Positions 3,801 to 6,452 of a DNA stretch of 6,452 nucleotides are shown one piece after another (within the stretch, counting starts at the first letter, position 1; each line of letters begins with the position of its first letter). The stretch lies in NCBI GenBank assembly GCA_030656535.1, contig JAUSPL010000569.1, positions 1 through 6,452 of the forward strand, read 5' to 3'. A program made the position numbers and the translations under genes. This DNA is from Gemmobacter sp. (GTDB lineage: Bacteria > Pseudomonadota > Alphaproteobacteria > Rhodobacterales > Rhodobacteraceae). Below the pieces are notes generated by a model, which had not been told where the DNA came from, did not search any database, and worked only from the letters and a program-made list of their open reading frames with translations.

Positions 3801-6452
3801 TCCCGGCGCTGCCCCGCCCCTTCATCACGGCCCACTTTCCGAGGACGCGCCCCTGTGCGCGCCCTCGGACATGTTTGACGCGCCGGCCATCCTAAGCGCG
3901 ATCCGCGCTGAACTGGCTTGCCTGGAACCATCCGAAGACAACAAGATACGCCGTTCGGTCGTCGTCCGTCATCTGATGGCGGCGCGATTAAGGGGAAACG
4001 CGATGCTGGAAGCAGCATTCGTGGTAGCCCCGCTTGCGTCACGGGCCCTGGTCAGCGGACAATCGGCATTGACGGACGGGCTGGTCATCGCGGCCTTCGA
4101 TATCGCCCGGGAAACCCTGCACCCCCTGATGTCGCCAACCGAGGGCGAACGACTGGCCTTGCTGGCCGTCGGGGGCTATGGCCGTTCGGAAATGGCCCCT
4201 CATTCTGACGTGGACCTGCTGTTCATCACGCCATGGAAGGTCACACCCTGGGCCGAGAGCGTGATCGAATCCATGCTCTATATTCTTTGGGACCTGCGAT
4301 TGAAGGTCGGTCACGCCACCCGCACAGTCAAGGACTGCGTCCGCCTTGCGCGGGAAGACATCACCATACGCACGGCCCTGCTGGAAAAGCGATTTCTGGC
4401 CGGGGACAAGCCGCTGGCCGAAGAACTGCGCGCACATTTGCATGATGACTTGTTTGCTGGAACCGGACCAGAATTCATCGAGGCCAAACTGGCCGAACGC
4501 GCCGAGCGACACAAAAAGCAAGGCGGGCAGCGGTATGTTCTTGAACCCAACGTAAAAGAGGGAAAGGGCGGTCTGCGCGACCTGCAAACCCTTTACTGGA
4601 TTGGAAAATACCTTCACGGCTGCGAAAGCGCGCGTGAGTTGGTCGCCGAAGGCCTGTTTTCCCCTGAAGAATACGTGTCCTTTCGCAAGGCAGAAACCTT
4701 TCTTTGGGTGGTTCGGTGCCACCTGCACTATATCGCCGGCCGGGCCATGGATCAGCTGACCTTTGATATGCAGGTCGAGGTCGCCGAGCGCATGGGATAC
4801 ACTGACCGGGGTGGCCGGCGGGCTGTCGAACATTTCATGCAGGATTATTTCCGCCATGCGACCAAGGTCGGCGAGGTGACGCGCATCTTCCTGACCGCGC
4901 TGGAAGCCCGGCATGTGAAGAAGGCCCCCTTGCTGGAAGGTCTGTTCCGCCGTCGTCGCAAGGTCAAACAGGGCTACGTCATCTTGCAAAACCGGTTGGC
5001 AGTGATCGACCCGGCAGACTTCATCCATGACAAACTGAACCTGTTGCGGCTGTTCGAAGAGGGCTTGCGCACAGGTTTGCTGATACACCCTGACGCGATG
5101 CGTCTGGTTTCGGCCAATCTGAACCTGATTGACGACGATATGCGCAACAACGCCGAGGCGCGCCGCATCTTCATCGACCTGATGCTGAAACACGGCAACC
5201 CCGAACGCGCCCTGCGCCGGATGAACGAACTTGGCGTGCTGTCGGCCTTTATCCCAGAGTTTGAGCCAATCGTCGCGATGATGCAGTTCAACGTCTATCA
5301 CCACTACACCGTGGACGAGCACATCATTCAGTGCATCAGCGTGCTGGACCAGATCGAGCGCGGCGAACTGGGAGAGGAACTGCCGATCAGCAGCACGATC
5401 CTGAAAGACGGGATCAACAGGCGGGTGATGTACGTCGCGCTCTTGCTGCATGATATAGGAAAAGGCCGCCCCGAGGACCATTCGGTGTTGGGCGCCCAGA
5501 TTGCACGACGTGTGGCCCCAAGGCTGGGGCTATCGCCGGACGAATGTGACACCGTGGAATGGTTGGTGCGCCATCACCTGTTGATGTCCGACGTGGCGCA
5601 AAAACGCGATATCGGCGACCCGCGCACCGTGCGCGACTTTGCCCGGGCGGTCAAAACACACAAGCGGCTGGACCTTTTGACTGTACTGACCGTCTGCGAT
5701 ATCCGCGGTGTCGGTCCGGGCACATGGAACAATTGGAAGTCCATGCTGCTGCAGCGTCTTTACAAGGACACCGCTGACGCATTGGACACCGGGCTAGAGG
5801 CCGTCAATCGCGAAATGCGCGAGGGCGAGGCCAAGCGCACCCTCCGAGATGCGCTGCCCGACTGGTCGCGCGCCGATCTGAAGCAGGAAACCGACCGCCA
5901 CTATGGCCCCTACTGGCAGGGGTTGCCGACAGAAACCCATCTGGTCTTTGCGCGTCTGTTGCGCGGGATCGGCTCGGGTCAGGTTCGCATAGATCTGCAC
6001 CCTGAACCCAATCGTGACGCCACCCGCGCGGCCTTTGTGCTGGAAGACCACCCCGGCATCTTTTCGCGGCTGGCGGGTGCCCTGGCCCTGGTTGGCGCAA
6101 ACGTGGTGGATGCGCGGACCTACACATCAAAAGACGGTTATGCCACGGCGGTGTTCTGGGTTCAGGATGCCGATGGCCACCCCTATGAGCTGTCGCGCCT
6201 GCCCCGTCTGCGCACCATGATCGAGAAAACCCTGCGCGGCGAGGTGGTTGCACGAGATGCGTTGAAAGATCGCGACAAGGTCAAGAAGCGCGAGCGCGAA
6301 TTCCGCTTTCCGACCACCATCACTTTCGACAACGAGGGCTCCGAGATTTACACGATTGTCGAGGTGGACACCCGCGACCGACCGGGCCTTTTGTATGATC
6401 TGACCCGCACTTTGGCCGCGAACAATATCTACATTGCCTCGGCTGTGATCGC
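3784..6452 (+). CDS. glnD: [Protein-PII] uridylyltransferase / uridylyl-removing enzyme, 3' end cut by window
   Basis: GlnD senses glutamine and adds or removes UMP on PII proteins (GlnB/GlnK), controlling glutamine synthetase and nitrogen transcription. From GTG 3784, 889 codons are seen with no stop; family members here are usually about 900-950 aa. The nucleotidyltransferase domain has GGYGRSE (130-136) and catalytic SDVD (Asp142, Asp144), followed by VKEGKGGLRD (257-266). The HD domain has YHHYTVDEH (505-513), LLHDIGKGRPEDHS with His556-Asp557, and HHLLMSD (597-603). ACT1 spans about 747-815 (LEDHPGIFSRLAGAL); ACT2 begins at about 855 (VEVDTRDRPGLL) and is truncated. All catalytic motifs are intact, so both activities are expected. 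The start is uncertain: GTG 3784 or 3787, overlapping lppC by 14-17 bases, has AGAAG upstream; ATG 3871 lacks a visible site. Residues before Met30 (LCAPSD) resemble the N-terminus of related GlnDs as I remember them. Probably co-transcribed with lppC. Confidence 0.95.
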   Translation, partial: MVPGSDPGAAPPLHHGPLSEDAPLCAPSDMFDAPAILSAIRAELACLEPSEDNKIRRSVVVRHLMAARLRGNAMLEAAFVVAPLASRALVSGQSALTDGLVIAAFDIARETLHPLMSPTEGERLALLAVGGYGRSEMAPHSDVDLLFITPWKVTPWAESVIESMLYILWDLRLKVGHATRTVKDCVRLAREDITIRTALLEKRFLAGDKPLAEELRAHLHDDLFAGTGPEFIEAKLAERAERHKKQGGQRYVLEPNVKEGKGGLRDLQTLYWIGKYLHGCESARELVAEGLFSPEEYVSFRKAETFLWVVRCHLHYIAGRAMDQLTFDMQVEVAERMGYTDRGGRRAVEHFMQDYFRHATKVGEVTRIFLTALEARHVKKAPLLEGLFRRRRKVKQGYVILQNRLAVIDPADFIHDKLNLLRLFEEGLRTGLLIHPDAMRLVSANLNLIDDDMRNNAEARRIFIDLMLKHGNPERALRRMNELGVLSAFIPEFEPIVAMMQFNVYHHYTVDEHIIQCISVLDQIERGELGEELPISSTILKDGINRRVMYVALLLHDIGKGRPEDHSVLGAQIARRVAPRLGLSPDECDTVEWLVRHHLLMSDVAQKRDIGDPRTVRDFARAVKTHKRLDLLTVLTVCDIRGVGPGTWNNWKSMLLQRLYKDTADALDTGLEAVNREMREGEAKRTLRDALPDWSRADLKQETDRHYGPYWQGLPTETHLVFARLLRGIGSGQVRIDLHPEPNRDATRAAFVLEDHPGIFSRLAGALALVGANVVDARTYTSKDGYATAVFWVQDADGHPYELSRLPRLRTMIEKTLRGEVVARDALKDRDKVKKREREFRFPTTITFDNEGSEIYTIVEVDTRDRPGLLYDLTRTLAANNIYIASAVI
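3787..3809 (+). repeat. Inverted repeat across the lppC stop codon
   Basis: GCCGGG (3789-3794) pairs exactly with CCCGGC (3802-3807) around a 7-base loop that contains the lppC TGA. It extends by a T-G wobble and a G-C pair to 3787/3809. No T-run follows. It starts at the second candidate glnD GTG, so it could affect initiation there, or be chance in GC-rich DNA. Confidence 0.45.
3838..3869 (+). repeat. Strong GC-rich hairpin between lppC and the core of glnD
   Basis: TCCGAGG-A-CGCGC (3838-3850) pairs with GCGCG-C-CCTCGGA (3857-3869) around the 6-base loop CCCTGT. That gives 13 paired positions with one A/C mismatch (3845/3862). One base after the stem comes ATG 3871, followed by TTTG, so there is only a three-base T run. 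It could be a weak terminator or attenuator after lppC, a processing or stability element, or structure in the 5' coding end of glnD if translation begins at 3784/3787. Confidence 0.55.

Noticed and set aside
4039..5481. 480-codon open frame on the minus strand opposite glnD
   Set aside because: The plus strand encodes GlnD with all catalytic motifs through this whole stretch. The antisense translation is rich in Gln, His, Val and Phe with no recognisable domain, as expected for the reverse complement of GC-rich codons.
1..6452. Search for mobile elements, tRNAs, CRISPR repeats, toxin-antitoxin or defence genes
   Set aside because: The window is almost fully occupied by recognisable housekeeping genes with uniform composition; no direct repeats, integrase or transposase motifs, or tRNA-like folds were seen.

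Overview
This window looks like ordinary chromosome from a GC-rich alphaproteobacterium, most likely of the Rhodobacterales (Roseobacter/Rhodobacter group). The evidence is a GC- and GCC/CTG-rich codon style, Rhodobacteraceae-like versions of glutathione synthetase, RsmI and GlnD, and a short LppC-type lipoprotein. I infer the taxonomic placement from remembered family sequences, not from a search. No mobile element, tRNA, rRNA, CRISPR array, phage gene or accessory cassette is visible.

Layout from left to right. The first 97 bases hold the last 31 codons of a rightward yifB/comM-type Mg-chelatase-like ATPase. It converges on the leftward glutathione synthetase gene gshB. The 113-base gap between their stops holds a perfect 9-bp inverted repeat. 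Leftward from about 2540 runs rsmI (16S rRNA 2'-O-methyltransferase), then yraN (UPF0102, nuclease-fold) 2 bases later, then gshB after 68 bases. These three probably form one transcription unit. An 85-base divergent gap (2540-2624) separates rsmI from a rightward unit: an LppC/LpoA-like periplasmic-binding-fold lipoprotein, then glnD, the PII uridylyltransferase and uridylyl-removing enzyme. The glnD gene runs off the right edge inside its second ACT domain.

The genes are mostly housekeeping: ribosome modification, glutathione synthesis, envelope maintenance and nitrogen sensing. The divergent rsmI/lppC pair with yraN nearby recalls the E. coli rsmI | lpoA-yraN arrangement. Here yraN is on the rsmI side and glnD takes the place after lppC.

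The most interesting structure is at the lppC-glnD junction. Two inverted repeats lie in tandem there, one across the lppC stop codon and a strong 13-position one ending just before an internal ATG of glnD. The glnD start is ambiguous: GTG 3784 or 3787 overlapping lppC, or ATG 3871. The hairpins could act as an attenuator or mRNA-processing site between the two genes, or could simply be GC-rich coding sequence. I do not see an evident new biological system in this window.
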